64,000 bases of DNA from Roseiarcus sp963732155. Its GTDB lineage: Bacteria > Pseudomonadota > Alphaproteobacteria > Rhizobiales > Beijerinckiaceae. How positions within the stretch are numbered: the stretch's first letter is position 1; every line of letters starts with the position of its first letter. The notes under the pieces are model-generated. The model had not been told where the DNA came from and ran no database searches. It was given only the letters and a program-made list of their open reading frames with translations. Position numbers and translations under genes: made by a program. The stretch is taken from assembly GCA_963732155.1 (NCBI GenBank), contig CAVSYB010000006.1:558001-622000 (forward strand), given 5' to 3'. Shown in pieces: positions 26,679 through 36,271 of this stretch.

Positions 26679-27805
26679 CGCATGACCTCATTCTGAAGAA
26701 TGGCCGCGTCATCGATCCAGCATCGGGACTCGATCGGATCGCTGACGTCGCGTTCGCCGACGGCAAAGTCGCGGCGATTGGCGACAATCTGAGCGGGGCG
26801 CTGGAAACGCGCGACGTCGCCGGTCTGATCGTCGCGCCGGGACTGATCGATCTGCACACCCATGTCTATTGGGGAGGCACCTCGCTGGGAATCGACGCCG
26901 ACGAGTTTTGCCGCCGCAACGGCGTCACGACGAGCGTCGACACCGGCAGCGCGGGGCCGGGAAATTTCGCCGGCTTCCGCAAGCACGTGATCGAAAGATC
27001 GCAAAGCCGCATCCTCGCTTTTCTTCATATCTCCTTCGCCGGCATCTACGGATTTTCGCAGCGCGTGATGGTCGGCGAAAGTCATGACATGCGGCTGTTG
27101 GCGCCGGAGGACTGCGCGGAGGTCGCCGCCGCGAATCGCGACGTCATCGTCGGCGTCAAGGTGCGTATTGGCCGCAACGCCGGCGGCGCCTCGGGCATCG
27201 CTCCGCTCGAGATCGCGCTGCAAGTGGCGGACGAAGTCGGCATGCCGGTGATGTGCCATATCGACTTTCCCCCGCCCAACTACGCCGACACGGTTGCAAT
27301 GCTGCGTCAGGGCGACATCCTCACCCACGCCTTCCGACCGTTCCCCAACGCCCCGCTTTCCGCGCAGGGCAGGATCCTGCCGCAGGTGCGGGAGGCGCGC
27401 GAACGCGGCGTGCTCTTCGATATCGGCCACGGGATGGGTTCGTTCGCCTTCAAGACGGGCCGCGCGATGCTGGCGAACGGCTTCATGCCGGACACGATCT
27501 CGTCGGACGTTCACGCGCTGTCCATCAATGGCCCGGCCTTCGATCAGACGACGACGATGTCCAAGTTCCTTTGCCTTGGTATGAACCTGACGGAAGTTGT
27601 TCAGGCCTCGACGGCGAACGCGGCAAGAGCGCTGCGTCGGCCGGAGCTGGGCGCGCTTTCTCCCGGCGCGGTCGGCGATGCGACGCTTCTGGCGGTCGAG
27701 GACGGACGATTCGACTATGTCGACGCCGTGGGCGAACATATGATCGGCGACAGACGGATCGTTTCGAGGGGCGTGGTGATCGGCGGACATTGGTGGCATC
27801 CATGA
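26675..27805 (+). CDS. amidohydrolase/deacetylase family metallohydrolase
   Basis: 376 aa, dihydroorotase-like superfamily. The N-terminal metal motif is IDLHTHVYWGG; a candidate bridging lysine lies in IVGVKVRIG; then MCHIDFPPP, LTHAFRP and the catalytic Asp in SSDVHALS. Fits the EF_0837/AHA_3915 type of amidohydrolase. Overlaps Rid and the next gene by ATGA junctions, so translation is coupled. Probably opens an amide or cyclic amide made in this pathway. Confidence 0.87.
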   Translation: MTHDLILKNGRVIDPASGLDRIADVAFADGKVAAIGDNLSGALETRDVAGLIVAPGLIDLHTHVYWGGTSLGIDADEFCRRNGVTTSVDTGSAGPGNFAGFRKHVIERSQSRILAFLHISFAGIYGFSQRVMVGESHDMRLLAPEDCAEVAAANRDVIVGVKVRIGRNAGGASGIAPLEIALQVADEVGMPVMCHIDFPPPNYADTVAMLRQGDILTHAFRPFPNAPLSAQGRILPQVREARERGVLFDIGHGMGSFAFKTGRAMLANGFMPDTISSDVHALSINGPAFDQTTTMSKFLCLGMNLTEVVQASTANAARALRRPELGALSPGAVGDATLLAVEDGRFDYVDAVGEHMIGDRRIVSRGVVIGGHWWHP

Positions 27806-28902
27806 CGGGACCGCGACCGGAGGATTTTCTCGAAATCGAGCCCGTCGCCGCGTCGCTCGAGTCGATCGAGACGCCGACCCCTGTGGTAGACCTCGACGTC
27901 GTCGAACGGAACGTCGCGCGGCTCCAGGCGTGGTGCGATCGCCTCGGGCTGGCCAATCGACCGCACATCAAGACGCACAAGAGCGCCGGACTCGCGCGCT
28001 ATCAGATTGCGATGGGCGCGAAAGGGGTGACGGTTCAAAAGCTCGGCGAGGCGGAAACGATGGCCGAGCACGGCATCGTCGACCTATTGCTGACCTACAA
28101 TATCCTGGGCGCCGCCAAGCTCGAACGCCTCGCGGCGCTGATCAGACGGACGGCGATCAGAGTCGTCGCCGACAACAACCTGATTCTCGAAGGCCTATCT
28201 GGCGCGGCGAGGCGCGGCGGCCGGTCGCTCGGCGTGCTCGTCGAATGCGATACGGGGGCGGGGCGCAACGGCGTCCAGACGCCGGCGGCGGCGCTCGAAT
28301 TGGCGCGCGCCATTGGGGCGACGCCGGACCTCGATTTTGCGGGCCTCATGACCTATCCGAAGGCGGGAACGCGAAGCGCCGCCGGCGAGTTTCTGGCGTC
28401 GGCCAGGCGACTCTGCGAAGGGGCCGGACTTCAGGTCGCCGCCGTCACGACCGGCGGCTCACCGGATCAGGGTCGCGACGAGGGTCTTTCCGCCGCCACC
28501 GAATACCGTGCGGGAACGTCGATCTACTGTGATCGATCCCTCGTCGAGCGCGGCGCCGCGGCGCTCGACGATTGCGCGCTGACCGTGCACGCAATGATCG
28601 TCAGCCGCCCGACGCCGTCGCGTGCGATCATGGACGCCGGGAGCAAGACGCTGACCAGCGACCTGCTCGGCCTCGAGACCTATGGCCGGGTGCTCGGCCA
28701 TCCCGAGGCCAGGATCGTCAGGCTCGACGAGGAGCATGGCGTGATCGCCCTGGATGGCGAGGGTCCGCCCGTCGGCGCGCGAATCAAAGTCCTGCCGAAC
28801 CACGTGTGTCCGGTCAGCAATCTGTTCGCTCATGTGCTGGTCGCGCGCGGCGAGCGGCTCCTCGGGAGGATCAGGGTGGACGCGCGCGGGCGCGTCGATT
28901 GA
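27802..28902 (+). CDS. D-threonine aldolase / D-serine dehydratase-like PLP enzyme
   Basis: 366 aa, alanine-racemase N-terminal fold (fold type III). The PLP lysine is in RPHIKTHKSAGLA, followed by VLVECDTGAGRNGV and a C-terminal DSD1 domain with the metal site PNHVCPVSN. Members cleave or dehydrate D-beta-hydroxy amino acids. Start overlaps the amidohydrolase stop (ATGA). Together with Rid this suggests that a hydroxy-amino acid arises in the pathway and that its imine product is cleared. Confidence 0.88.
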   Translation: MTGPRPEDFLEIEPVAASLESIETPTPVVDLDVVERNVARLQAWCDRLGLANRPHIKTHKSAGLARYQIAMGAKGVTVQKLGEAETMAEHGIVDLLLTYNILGAAKLERLAALIRRTAIRVVADNNLILEGLSGAARRGGRSLGVLVECDTGAGRNGVQTPAAALELARAIGATPDLDFAGLMTYPKAGTRSAAGEFLASARRLCEGAGLQVAAVTTGGSPDQGRDEGLSAATEYRAGTSIYCDRSLVERGAAALDDCALTVHAMIVSRPTPSRAIMDAGSKTLTSDLLGLETYGRVLGHPEARIVRLDEEHGVIALDGEGPPVGARIKVLPNHVCPVSNLFAHVLVARGERLLGRIRVDARGRVD

Positions 28903-28996
28903 GCGTCGCCGTGCTTAGGGTGGCAGGGTCGCGACGACGTTCTCTTCCGCTCGCGCTTCGTTGGAACTCAGATCAGCCGAGAGGGACAGGCGAGTG

Positions 28997-29797
28997 ATGC
29001 GCTATGGCGGCAAGGCGGCGATCGTCACGGGAGGCGGAAACGGCATCGGCCGCGCCACTGCGCTCCGCCTCGCCAGCGAAGGGGCGGCGGTCGCGATCAT
29101 GGATCTGCGTTCGCAGGATGCCGCCGCCGCCGCCGAGACAATCTCGGCGGCCGGCGGCCGCGCGCTGGCGATCGTTGGCGACGCCGCGTCGGAGCGCGAC
29201 GTCGCGACCGCCATTGAGCGCGGGGTCGCGACTTTCGGTGCGATCAACGTCCTGGTCAACAATGTCGCGCGCGCCGACAAGGCGACATTGAGCGAATGCA
29301 CGCCGGATGATTGGGACCGCGAGTTCGAGGGAACGCTGAAGACCGCTTTCCTGTTCTGCCGCAGGATATTGCCGCTGATGGTGGAACAGGGCGGCGGCGC
29401 CATCGTCAACATCGGATCGGTCAACGCGGGCACTTATGTCGGCAACCCCGCCTACAGCGCGGCGAAGGCCGGGTTGCTCAGTCTCACGCAGGCGATCGCC
29501 GTCGAATATGGTCCGCGCGGCGTGCGCGCCAATATGGTCAGCCCCGGCACCATCCGCACGGCGGGGCGCAGTTGGGTGAAGCGACAGGAGCGCGACCCGC
29601 AGATTTTCGAGAAACTGGCGCGCTGGTATCCGGTGGGCCGGGTGGGACGCCCCGACGATATAGCCGCCGCCGTCGCCTATCTCGGGTCAGACGAAGCGAG
29701 CTTCGTCAATGGCGCCAATCTGGTGGTCGACGGCGGCCTCACCGCCGGGCGGACCGTCATGATCGACGAATTGACGGTGGAGCGCGAAGTTCCCTGA
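28997..29797 (+). CDS. SDR family oxidoreductase
   Basis: Classical SDR, 266 aa. TGGGNGIG cofactor motif, NNVA variant of NNAG, IGSVNAG serine and YSAAK catalytic pair. The C-terminal tail (TAGRTVMIDELTVE) resembles that of the SDR at 18830 in the divergent operon. ATG 28997 is 94 bp past the aldolase-like gene. Confidence 0.9.
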   Translation: MRYGGKAAIVTGGGNGIGRATALRLASEGAAVAIMDLRSQDAAAAAETISAAGGRALAIVGDAASERDVATAIERGVATFGAINVLVNNVARADKATLSECTPDDWDREFEGTLKTAFLFCRRILPLMVEQGGGAIVNIGSVNAGTYVGNPAYSAAKAGLLSLTQAIAVEYGPRGVRANMVSPGTIRTAGRSWVKRQERDPQIFEKLARWYPVGRVGRPDDIAAAVAYLGSDEASFVNGANLVVDGGLTAGRTVMIDELTVEREVP

Positions 29798-29833
29798 GGC
29801 CACCGGTCCGTCGCAGAAGGGGAGTGACAATTC

Positions 29834-30616
29834 ATGGGACTGCTCGATCTCTTTCGTTTGGACGGCAAGCGAGCGTTGGTGACGGGCGGCAGCCGGGGTC
29901 TCGGGCGATCGATGGCTTTGGCCCTTGCCGAGGTGGGCGCCGATATCATTGTCACCGGCCGCACCCAGGCGACGCTCGACGCCACGGCCGGAGAGATCCG
30001 CGCCTTGGGGCGCAAGGCCTGGACCATCATGGCCGACATGGGTGCGCCGGCGGATTGCGAGAGCGCCTGCGGGAGGGCGATCGGCGAGATGGGCCCGATC
30101 GACATCCTCATCAACAACGTCGGCAACCGCGAAGAGAACGTCCCCATCGAGAACGAACCGCTCGAAACGTGGCGCCGATTGGTCGATCTCAATTTGACGA
30201 GTTGCTTCATCGGCACAAAAATGGTGGGCAAGGCGATGCTCGACCGCGGCAAGGGCGGCCGCATCATCAATATCGCTTCGATCAGCGCGCTCATCGCCAA
30301 TCGCGGCATTGCCGGCCGACACTATGAAGCCGCGAAAGCGGCTGTCCTGCATTTCACGCGATGCGCCGCCGCCGACTGGGCTCGCAGCGGCGTCACGGTC
30401 AATGCGATTTGCCCCGGCCTTTTCATGACCGACGCGAACAAGCGATGGAACGAGACGAGGCCCGACGTCATCCAGGCCATCGTCGCCAATATCCCGATGG
30501 GTCGCACCGGCGAGCCCGCGGAGATCGGGCCGTTGGCGGTCTATCTCGCCAGTCCGGCCGCCGCTTACGTCACCGGCGCCGCTTTTGTCATCGACGGCGG
30601 CTATACGCTCTGGTAG
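29834..30616 (+). CDS. SDR family oxidoreductase
   Basis: 260 aa. TGGSRGLG cofactor motif, NNVG, ASISA serine, and HYEAAKAA as the Tyr-x-x-x-Lys pair; C-terminal IDGGYTLW. Similar to gluconate 5-dehydrogenase-type SDRs. AAGGGGAGTGA precedes ATG 29834. Thirty-six bp downstream of another SDR, same operon. Confidence 0.9.
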   Translation: MGLLDLFRLDGKRALVTGGSRGLGRSMALALAEVGADIIVTGRTQATLDATAGEIRALGRKAWTIMADMGAPADCESACGRAIGEMGPIDILINNVGNREENVPIENEPLETWRRLVDLNLTSCFIGTKMVGKAMLDRGKGGRIINIASISALIANRGIAGRHYEAAKAAVLHFTRCAAADWARSGVTVNAICPGLFMTDANKRWNETRPDVIQAIVANIPMGRTGEPAEIGPLAVYLASPAAAYVTGAAFVIDGGYTLW

Positions 30617-30810
30617 GCGCGGCTTCCGGTCGGAGGATGCGGCATGCGCTCCGTCGACGCCAGGCTTGCGCCGGACGCGAGAATCCAATCTGCTGCAGAG
30701 CCGGAAGGGATGCGCTCATCTCTTTGAACGGCGGCGATCCGACGGACTCGGCAATTGACACCGCCGGTCAGAAACTCCAACCTTTTGCGGCAAAATGCCG
30801 GAGCCTTCCT

Positions 30811-31878
30811 ATGGCGTCAATCGACGTAATCGATGTTCGCAAGAGCTATGGCGGGCACGAAGTCATTCACGGCGTTTCCGTCGCCATCGGGCAAGGCGAT
30901 TTCGTCGTTCTGGTTGGACCGTCCGGCTGCGGCAAGTCGACGCTGCTGCGCATGATCGCGGGGCTCGAGAACATCACGTCCGGCATCCTCAAGATCGGCA
31001 ATCGCGTGGTGAACGACCTTGCGCCGAAGGATCGCGACATCGCCATGGTGTTCCAGAACTATGCGCTCTATCCGCACAAGACGGTCGCCGAGAACATGGG
31101 CCTGGCGCTGAAGCTGCGGCATACGCCGAAGGCGGAAATCGAGGCGCGCGTGCGCCGCGCCGCCGAGATACTCGATGTGGCGCCCTATCTCGCTCGCTAC
31201 CCCCGGCAGCTTTCGGGCGGCCAGCGCCAGCGCGTCGCCATGGGGCGCGCGATCGTGCGCGATCCGCAGGTCTTTCTGTTCGACGAGCCGCTGTCGAACC
31301 TCGACGCCAAGCTGCGCGTGCAGATGCGCGCCGAAATCAAGGAATTGCATCAGCGCCTCAAGACCACGACCGTCTATGTCACGCACGACCAGGTCGAGGC
31401 CATGACGATGGCCGATCGCATCGTCGTGCTGCGCGACGGCGTCGTCGAGCAGATCGGGGCGCCGCTCGAATTATATGATCGGCCGGTGAACCTGTTCGTC
31501 GCCGGATTCATCGGATCGCCGGCGATGAACCTGTTGAAAGGCGCCATCAAGCTCAACGGCAAGCCGAGTTTTGTCGCCGAAGGCGGGGTCAGTCTCCCCC
31601 TCGCTTCGGCGCCGGCGGGTTCCGACGGGCGCCCGGCGATCTACGGCATCCGGCCCGAGCATCTGACGCTTGGCGGGTCCGACGGCGTGCCCGCGGAAGT
31701 TTCCGTGCTGGAGCCGACGGGGGCGGAGACGCAGGTGTTCGCCAAGTTTGGCGCGCAGAAAATCGTCGCGGTGTTTCGTGAACGCGTGACTGCCAAGCCG
31801 GGAGAGACATTGTCGATAACGCCCGAGGTCGCGCTGGCGCATCTGTTCGACGCGCAGACCGGCGCGCGGTTCGGCTGA
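30811..31878 (+). CDS. UgpC/MalK-type ABC ATP-binding protein without adjacent partners
   Basis: CUT1-type ATPase, 355 aa. Walker A GPSGCGKST, signature LSGGQRQRVAMG, Walker B FLFDEPLSNLD, and a C-terminal TOBE/MOP regulatory region (YGIRPEHLTLGG). GGAG precedes ATG 30811. The flanking genes are SDRs and a convergent amidohydrolase, not permeases. The nearby binding protein and two permeases at 36272-39676 lack an ATPase, so this protein likely powers them, in the manner of shared MsmK/MalK. Confidence 0.93.
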   Translation: MASIDVIDVRKSYGGHEVIHGVSVAIGQGDFVVLVGPSGCGKSTLLRMIAGLENITSGILKIGNRVVNDLAPKDRDIAMVFQNYALYPHKTVAENMGLALKLRHTPKAEIEARVRRAAEILDVAPYLARYPRQLSGGQRQRVAMGRAIVRDPQVFLFDEPLSNLDAKLRVQMRAEIKELHQRLKTTTVYVTHDQVEAMTMADRIVVLRDGVVEQIGAPLELYDRPVNLFVAGFIGSPAMNLLKGAIKLNGKPSFVAEGGVSLPLASAPAGSDGRPAIYGIRPEHLTLGGSDGVPAEVSVLEPTGAETQVFAKFGAQKIVAVFRERVTAKPGETLSITPEVALAHLFDAQTGARFG

Positions 31879-31979
31879 GGGCCCGCGGCTCCCACTCCGT
31901 GTCTCAGCGAGTCTTCCGTTGAACTTCGCCGACGCGCGCCGCGAGCGGGCCGTTCCCGACGCAACGCGGCTGGCGCGGT

Positions 31980-32855
31980 CTACGCCTTCCCACTGATCAG
32001 ATCGGGCCTCGCCGGCGAACGCGGTCTGCAAGACGAAAGCAGCCGCGCCAAATTGTCGTGGTAGACCATACGCTGCTCGGATTCGGAGAGCCGGCTGCAT
32101 CCCGGCCATTCGATGATCTGGGGAAACGACACGAATTCCAGGGCCGGCGCGAAATCCGAGGCCCACAGGCAGCGCGCGGGTCCGAAGGCCTCGAGGATTC
32201 TTTGTATCGCGCCATAGGCCCCGCTGTGGGGATAGGCGTGTTGCGGCTGGCTGGTCGCGTAAACGCCCGAGATCTTGACATGGACGTTCGGCAGGCGGGC
32301 GAGACCGAGCAACGGCCTCAAGCGATCGCGGAGCGCCTCCGGCGGCGTGTCCGTCCCGATGGCTCCCGGCAGTCCCAGATGCGAGAACAGGAACGGCACG
32401 CCGGCCCATTCGGCGGTCAGCGGCCCCAGCACGGCTATGGCCTCCGGCCGCGAATTGAACGACACGATCGCCTTGCGGGATTGCAACAACTCCCAGCATC
32501 GCCGCGGCCATCGCAGCAACAATTCGGCGCATGCGCGATCGAGGGCGTAAATGGCGAGGCCCGCGTGTCCGTCTTCCAGGAAGGCCTCGATCGCCGCCGG
32601 CTCCAGCGGCGCCGCGGCCTCCGCAAAGGCCAGGGTCCACAGCCAGCTCCGCGACCGGCTCAAATCGCGCAAATAGGCATTGTTGCCGGGATCGACGCCG
32701 TCGGCCTCATAGCCGATGGCGAGCGCCATCTCGACGCCATGCGCAAGCCGCAAGGCCTCGTAGGCCGGCAATTCGCCATCGCCGAAAAGCGGCGGCTGGC
32801 CGGGACGGTGGTAACCCCGCTGAAACAGATGGATATGGGCGTCGGCGAGCCTCAT
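31980..32855 (-). CDS. amidohydrolase-2 family TIM-barrel hydrolase
   Basis: 291 aa. Starts MRLADAHIHLFQRGY with the metal-binding HIH motif, then LFSHLGLPGAIG, NVHVKISGV and WASDFAP; these are the marks of lactonases and decarboxylases of the PF04909 family. Overlaps the upstream MocA gene as ATGA, so a MocA dehydrogenase followed by a lactonase is a natural oxidative sugar pathway (inference). Confidence 0.85.
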   Translation of the reverse strand: MRLADAHIHLFQRGYHRPGQPPLFGDGELPAYEALRLAHGVEMALAIGYEADGVDPGNNAYLRDLSRSRSWLWTLAFAEAAAPLEPAAIEAFLEDGHAGLAIYALDRACAELLLRWPRRCWELLQSRKAIVSFNSRPEAIAVLGPLTAEWAGVPFLFSHLGLPGAIGTDTPPEALRDRLRPLLGLARLPNVHVKISGVYATSQPQHAYPHSGAYGAIQRILEAFGPARCLWASDFAPALEFVSFPQIIEWPGCSRLSESEQRMVYHDNLARLLSSCRPRSPARPDLISGKA

Positions 32856-33829
32856 GCGGAAAGGACGACCTCGCGGTTCAGCCGCAGAGACTCGATCGCC
32901 GCGTCGGCGAGCCTCAATCCGGCGAGCGCCTGCAGCAAATCCAGCGCCGGCGTGCGCGACCGGTCGCGCACGCATGCGAGAAAATGATCCTGTTCGTTCT
33001 TCAAAGGGTCGTCCGCCTCGCTCAAAGGATGGTCAGTGCGGTCTCCCTCGGCGTGGACGCACAGAGATTGTCCAACGATCAGCTCGACGCTGCCGCGATC
33101 GCCAACCACCTCGAGACAGTCGGCCGGCAAATGTCCGTCCGTGAAGGTCCAGGCGGTGCGCAAGTCGCAAATCGCCCCGGTCGCGGTGACCGCGCAGGCG
33201 GCGGTCATCGAGCGGAAGCCAGGACCTCCGGACCGGCGCGCGAGAACCGACCGGAAGTTTGACCCGGCGACCCATAGGGCGAGGTCGATGTCGTGAATCA
33301 GGGTCATCAGGACGGGGTCGGCGTGGGGATAGCGGACCGCGTGACTGTCGTCGCGGTAGCGGCGCGAGTTCAGATAAACGACCTCGCCGATGCGTCCCGA
33401 GCGGACGATGTCGACCAGCCGCGCATGATCCCTCGAAAAGCGCAGCACATGGCCGGGCAGCACGAAGCCTTTGGAGACCGAGGCCGCGGCGAGCAGCGGG
33501 GCCGCGCTCGCCGCCGACGGCGCCACGGGCTTCTCGAGCAGCACACAGAGGTTCCGGCCGAGGGCGCGGGCGCCGATTTCGACATGCGAGGCCGCCGGCG
33601 TGGCGATGACGATGGCGTCGGCCTCGACCTCGTCGATCAGCCGCAAGGGATCGGCGTGGCAATTTATGAGGCCGTGCCGCGAGCGGACGAGTTCGAGCGC
33701 GGCGGGGCTGGCGTCGGCGACGCCCGCCACGATCGCTTCCGACCGGCGGGCGAGCCTGAGGAGATGCTCCCGCCCGAAGGCGCCGACGCCGGCGACCAGG
33801 ACGCGAACAGGGTTGAGGCGCGCCGGCAC
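32852..33829 (-). CDS. Gfo/Idh/MocA family oxidoreductase
   Basis: 325 aa. Rossmann motif VAGVGAFGREH, VLLEKPVAPSA as the EKP motif, and LIHDIDLALWV in the substrate domain. Starts at GTG 33829 with a weak ribosome site. Translationally coupled to the amidohydrolase gene and 78 bp downstream of the deacylase gene. Confidence 0.85.
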   Translation of the reverse strand: MPARLNPVRVLVAGVGAFGREHLLRLARRSEAIVAGVADASPAALELVRSRHGLINCHADPLRLIDEVEADAIVIATPAASHVEIGARALGRNLCVLLEKPVAPSAASAAPLLAAASVSKGFVLPGHVLRFSRDHARLVDIVRSGRIGEVVYLNSRRYRDDSHAVRYPHADPVLMTLIHDIDLALWVAGSNFRSVLARRSGGPGFRSMTAACAVTATGAICDLRTAWTFTDGHLPADCLEVVGDRGSVELIVGQSLCVHAEGDRTDHPLSEADDPLKNEQDHFLACVRDRSRTPALDLLQALAGLRLADAAIESLRLNREVVLSA

Positions 33830-33907
33830 GAGCTAACCCCCCGCTCGGGAACCGGCGCCATTTACGTCGATGGCGTTTGCCGATCGCATGATCATCGCGC
33901 GTCCGAG

Positions 33908-34924
33908 CTAGACCGGCGAAGCGACGGCCAGGCAGCAATTGCCGGGTTTGACGCGTCCCGGCTGCCGCCGGGCGAACAGGATTCCGTCGCAGCCATAGGC
34001 GATCGCCTCGGGCTCGCAGCCGGGCTCCCAGACCCGATGGATGCGTCCCGCGGGCTCGCCGGCGCGCACCGCGCTGCCCAGCGCGTGAAAGGTCTCGAGC
34101 ACGCCCTCGCAGGGCGCGTAGACATAGGCGGCCGTTCCACGCAATTCGAGCATCGGCTTGCTGGAGTCTGCGGCCAATTCCGGCGCCCCTTCGAGAACGC
34201 CAAGATGCATGAGCACATTTCGAACGCCGCGCCGACAGACTTCGAGCGCCTCGTTCGACACCCGGCCCGCGCCGCCGAGTTCGGTCCCCACCGTCACGAG
34301 ACCGGCGCGACATGCCGCAGCCGTAGCCGTCCGCTGGTCGCCGAGATTGGGAACGACGACCGTGCATGGCGCATCAAAGGCGCGGGCGGCGGCCGTGTTC
34401 CGCTTGGCAAGCGCCTCGTCCTTCGTCGGTTCGATGATCGCACTCGGAATGAAGTCGAGCGACGATCCGCCCGAATGCAGATCGAGGAACGCGTCGCCCA
34501 TCGGGAAAATGTGATCGGTGACATAGGCCGAGATTTGCTGGGTGATGGCGCCGGCGGGATCGCCCGGAAACGTGCGATTGAAGTTGAGCCCGTCGACCGG
34601 CGAGGTCCGGCGCGAGGCGATCACGGCGTGGACATTGTTGGCCGGCATCAGGATCAGACGACCCTGGATCCGGGCCGGATCGAGTTCTCGCGCCAGTTCG
34701 CCGATGACGATCGGGCCCTCATGCTCGTCGCCGTGGTTTCCCCCTTCGATGATCACGGTCGGGCCCTTGCCATTGGCGATGATGGCGATCGGAACGCGCG
34801 TCACGCCCCAGGCGTCGTCATGCGTCGAGTGCGGAAACATGACGAAGCCGATCTGTCGCCCCTGCCGGTCGAAGTCGATACTGGTGAATGCGAGGGTGGG
34901 GCGCCTGGCCCGATCGCTGCTCAT
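33908..34924 (-). CDS. succinylglutamate desuccinylase/aspartoacylase family (DoeB-like)
   Basis: Zinc amidase, 338 aa. Zinc motif GGNHGDEHEGP at residues ~61-71 and second ligand in DLHSGG near 148; NFNRTFPG supplies the substrate arginine. The closest well-known type is DoeB, which deacetylates N-alpha-acetyl-diaminobutyrate in ectoine breakdown, but no other ectoine genes are here, so the substrate is open. First of three minus-strand genes with MocA and an amidohydrolase. Confidence 0.85.
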   Translation of the reverse strand: MSSDRARRPTLAFTSIDFDRQGRQIGFVMFPHSTHDDAWGVTRVPIAIIANGKGPTVIIEGGNHGDEHEGPIVIGELARELDPARIQGRLILMPANNVHAVIASRRTSPVDGLNFNRTFPGDPAGAITQQISAYVTDHIFPMGDAFLDLHSGGSSLDFIPSAIIEPTKDEALAKRNTAAARAFDAPCTVVVPNLGDQRTATAAACRAGLVTVGTELGGAGRVSNEALEVCRRGVRNVLMHLGVLEGAPELAADSSKPMLELRGTAAYVYAPCEGVLETFHALGSAVRAGEPAGRIHRVWEPGCEPEAIAYGCDGILFARRQPGRVKPGNCCLAVASPV

Positions 34925-35187
34925 TGTCGGCCCTTCATGATCTTGACCCCGGGGCCGGCAGGGCGCCGCCCGACTTCGCTTCGACTCGGGCGATCATTCG
35001 TCCGGCGTCGGCCGGCGTCAATGCGGTTCGACGCGGCGGAGGCGGCGCGCGGCGCGAAGCGATGCGGGCGAGCGACGATCTTCGCGCATTCGACCCTCGC
35101 TTTGCGGCGCGACGACTTCCCGCCGAGCGAGGTTGCCACGAGATCTGGAATTTTGCCAATGTGCGATCGATCAACGGGAGGCATGCG

Positions 35188-35925
35188 ATGATCTACGAGA
35201 TATGCGTGGATTCGGCGGCGGGCGTTCGCGCCGCCCAAGCCGCGGCCGCGGACAGGGTCGAGCTCTGCGCCAATCTGCTGGAAGGGGGCGTCACCCCGAG
35301 CCACGGCATGATCCGTCGGGCGCGCACGATTGCCGGCATCGGGCTGAATGTGATGATCAGGCCGCGCGGCGGCGATTTCCTGTTCGACGACGATGAGTTC
35401 GCGGTGATGCGATCAGACATCGAGATCGCCAGGGCCGAGGGCGCTGACGGCGTCGTCGTCGGCCTGTTGACGGCGGCGGGCGAAGTCGACGCGGCGCGAA
35501 CGCGTGAATTGATTATGCTCGCCCGGCCTCTTTCGGTGACCTTTCACCGGGCGTTCGACATGACTCCCGACCCGTTTCGGGCGCTTGAGACGCTCATCGA
35601 ACTCAGCGTCGATCGCGTGCTCACTTCGGGTCAGGAGGCGAGCGTTCTGGAGGGGCTGCCGCTGATCGTTGAGCTCATCCGTCGCGCAGGAGACCGCATT
35701 GTCGTCATGCCCGGCGGCGGCGTCACCTCGCACACCGTCGAGCGGATCGTCGCCGCGGCGCGTCCGCGCGAAATCCATTTCGCCGCGCTCGAAGCGGTCG
35801 AGAGCGGCATGCAGTTTCGCCGACGGCATGTGTTCATGGGCGGCGAACTCAGGCCGCCTGAGTATGATCGCCTCGTCACTTCGGCCGCTTCCATCCGCTC
35901 GGTCATGGCCAAGGCGTCAGGCTGA
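35188..35925 (+). CDS. cutC: CutC family protein
   Basis: 245 aa TIM-barrel protein of the CutC family. It begins MIYEICVDSAAGVRAAQAA, has the family RVELCANLLEGGVTPSHGMI, VMIRPRGGDF, FHRAFDM and VMPGGGV stretches. Named for copper homeostasis in E. coli, but its real reaction is uncertain. GGGAGG precedes ATG 35188; the longer open frame upstream has no similarity. Sits alone between the deacylase and a transporter operon. Confidence 0.9.
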   Translation: MIYEICVDSAAGVRAAQAAAADRVELCANLLEGGVTPSHGMIRRARTIAGIGLNVMIRPRGGDFLFDDDEFAVMRSDIEIARAEGADGVVVGLLTAAGEVDAARTRELIMLARPLSVTFHRAFDMTPDPFRALETLIELSVDRVLTSGQEASVLEGLPLIVELIRRAGDRIVVMPGGGVTSHTVERIVAAARPREIHFAALEAVESGMQFRRRHVFMGGELRPPEYDRLVTSAASIRSVMAKASG

Positions 35926-36271
35926 CGCCGCGCGCCGACCGGCCGCCGGAGGCGGCAGTCCAGTCGATGAAAATCCGGAAGGCGAAATCCGCCAAACGTG
36001 CGGCGTTTGCGGCCCGGTCGCAAGCGGTCGCGCGGTTCACGGGACTATCAGGCGGCGTTCTTGCCGTAATCGGATTAGCTGATAAGGTACCTTCGCAAGT
36101 CGTCGAAACCTCGCGACGGGGGGCTTTGACAAATGCGTCTTTTAAGCGCTGACCGCGCAATCCTCGGCGTCCCGGACGGATCGCCGACTTATGGGGAGCC
36201 ATCCTGCAGATAGTCCGGCGTTGGGTTTGAACGTGATCCCAAAAAGGAACCGAGCCATTCGGAGGTATCAG
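35926..36271. promoter_or_regulatory. 346-bp upstream region of CUT1 transporter operon
   Basis: No supported gene. A perfect 10-bp palindrome AAGGTACCTT lies at 36084-36093 and a consensus TTGACA at 36126-36131 without a good -10 at normal spacing. GGAGG is 7-11 bp before the binding-protein ATG. The palindrome is a candidate operator for the LacI gene at 39691. Confidence 0.35.

Noticed and set aside
35967..36152. 61-codon plus-strand open frame before the CUT1 operon
   Set aside because: No convincing ribosome site or similarity; region better read as regulatory DNA.
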